A DNA stretch of 5,709 bases, from NCBI GenBank assembly GCA_009778015.1, contig WRKS01000037.1, forward strand, positions 1 through 5,709, written 5' to 3'. This DNA is from Candidatus Saccharimonadota bacterium. Lineage in GTDB: Bacteria > Patescibacteriota > Saccharimonadia > Saccharimonadales > Saccharimonadaceae. A model generated the notes under the pieces. It searched no databases, was not told the DNA's origin, and was given only the letters and a program-made list of their open reading frames with translations. The translations under genes and the position numbers were made by a program. Positions within the stretch are counted from its first letter, which is position 1. The number at the start of each line of letters is the position of its first letter. Of this stretch, positions 5,158-5,709 are shown in pieces.

Positions 5158-5709
5158 CTAGGCTTGGAAGTCTAGGCTGAATGAGACGCCTTCTTCGTGG
5201 TCGTGATACCAGATTGGGTCGTCCACGCCGCCGTGCTCAACCTCTAGGCCGAGCTTCTCCAGTAGCTTGTCGCCACCTAGATTATTGTAGAGGCGGTTGT
5301 CCAGCAAAATAGAGAGCGGGACCGAGCAAATGTTGTGCCGAGTGAATTCGCCCTTCTCTAGTAAGTTCTGATGTTCGTAGCAGAGCTCAATACTCCAGCC
5401 GAGCTTGTCGGAGTAGTCGGCGCGGGCGGCAAAGTAGGTTAGCCCCTCTTTGGTTTCGTCTACTAGGCAATGGTAGATGGTCTCGCCCTTTTCCAGCTGC
5501 TTGTGTTCGCCGGTGCCAAACATGATTTTGTCCTCTGTCTTGTCTAGCTTTAGTGGGATAAAAAGCAGGCCGTCGGACGGCAGCCACTGAAGTGCGAAAG
5601 TCAATTTTTGGTTGACGGCCGCGAGGCGAGCGGTGTTAGTTTTGATTTTTTGGAGTTTGTCATACTTAAGCGCGGATTTACCCGCGCAGATATTAATATC
5701 ACAAAACTC
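5158..5709 (-). CDS. Unrecognised protein, 5' end beyond window
   Basis: The reading frame ends with TAG at 5160-5158 and stays open to the right edge, giving at least 183 residues. I see no ATG or GTG in frame in the visible part; the TTG at 5604 has no Shine-Dalgarno, and the 35 codons upstream of it are open and helix-like (SALKYDKLQKIKTN), so the true start is probably outside. I do not recognise the family. The visible part starts with a charged, likely helical segment, then alternating hydrophobic and charged residues suggestive of beta strands (LLFIPLKL, TYFAARADY, WSIELCYEH), and ends in an acidic, His-rich tail (WYHDHEEGVSF). No membrane span or signal peptide is seen in what is present. 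A hairpin terminator follows the stop. Its convergent orientation gives no functional link to its neighbour. Confidence 0.7.
   Translation of the reverse strand, partial: EFCDINICAGKSALKYDKLQKIKTNTARLAAVNQKLTFALQWLPSDGLLFIPLKLDKTEDKIMFGTGEHKQLEKGETIYHCLVDETKEGLTYFAARADYSDKLGWSIELCYEHQNLLEKGEFTRHNICSVPLSILLDNRLYNNLGGDKLLEKLGLEVEHGGVDDPIWYHDHEEGVSFSLDFQA

Noticed and set aside
5158..5604. Treating the TTG at 5604 as the true start of the right-hand minus-strand gene
   Set aside because: No Shine-Dalgarno or -10 box lies before it, and the frame remains open for 35 more codons to the edge, so the gene more likely begins outside the window.

Overview
The window looks like chromosomal DNA of a small-genome, Gram-positive-type or Patescibacteria/CPR-like bacterium. 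Saccharibacteria is my best guess, held only moderately. The reasons are tight gene packing with 4-nt ATGA overlaps, a Mur ligase family protein lacking the usual N-terminal UDP-substrate domain (a form I associate with CPR genomes), a TTG start, and promoter -10 boxes placed exactly where they would give leaderless mRNAs. TGA acts as a stop (ATGA junctions), so the code is standard code 11 and not the TGA=Gly code of Gracilibacteria/Absconditabacteria. No mobile element, CRISPR array, tRNA or rRNA was seen.

Left part (1-3459, minus strand, read right to left): a compact four-gene cluster. It begins with a GlcNAc-type glycosyltransferase (PF11397/GT60-like, 2536-3459). Two nt later comes a MurF-like Mur ligase (1289-2533), followed with a 4-nt overlap by an alpha/beta hydrolase (603-1292). 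A second 4-nt overlap leads to a DegT/DnrJ/EryC1/StrS-type PLP enzyme (1-606, C-terminal half outside the window). The coupling implies the products are made together. Their families (sugar transfer, ATP-dependent amide ligation, ester/amide hydrolysis, sugar amination) suggest assembly or modification of a cell-surface glycan or peptidoglycan-like polymer. The exact product cannot be read from the sequence.

Middle (3460-4254): a 56-bp divergent intergenic region carries a good sigma70-type promoter for a plus-strand type I signal peptidase (3516-4118). The next 136-bp gap holds an imperfect hairpin and then a -10 box and a strong Shine-Dalgarno for the following gene.

Right part (4255-5709): an HD-domain phosphohydrolase resembling YfbR-type 5'-nucleotidases (4255-5103, plus) converges on an unrecognised minus-strand gene (5158 to the right edge). 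They are separated by an 11-bp perfect terminator hairpin that can serve both strands.

The main points for a second look are the repeated 6-nt spacing between -10 boxes and ATG start codons at three genes, and the coupled envelope gene cluster with its divergent Mur ligase and eukaryote-like glycosyltransferase.
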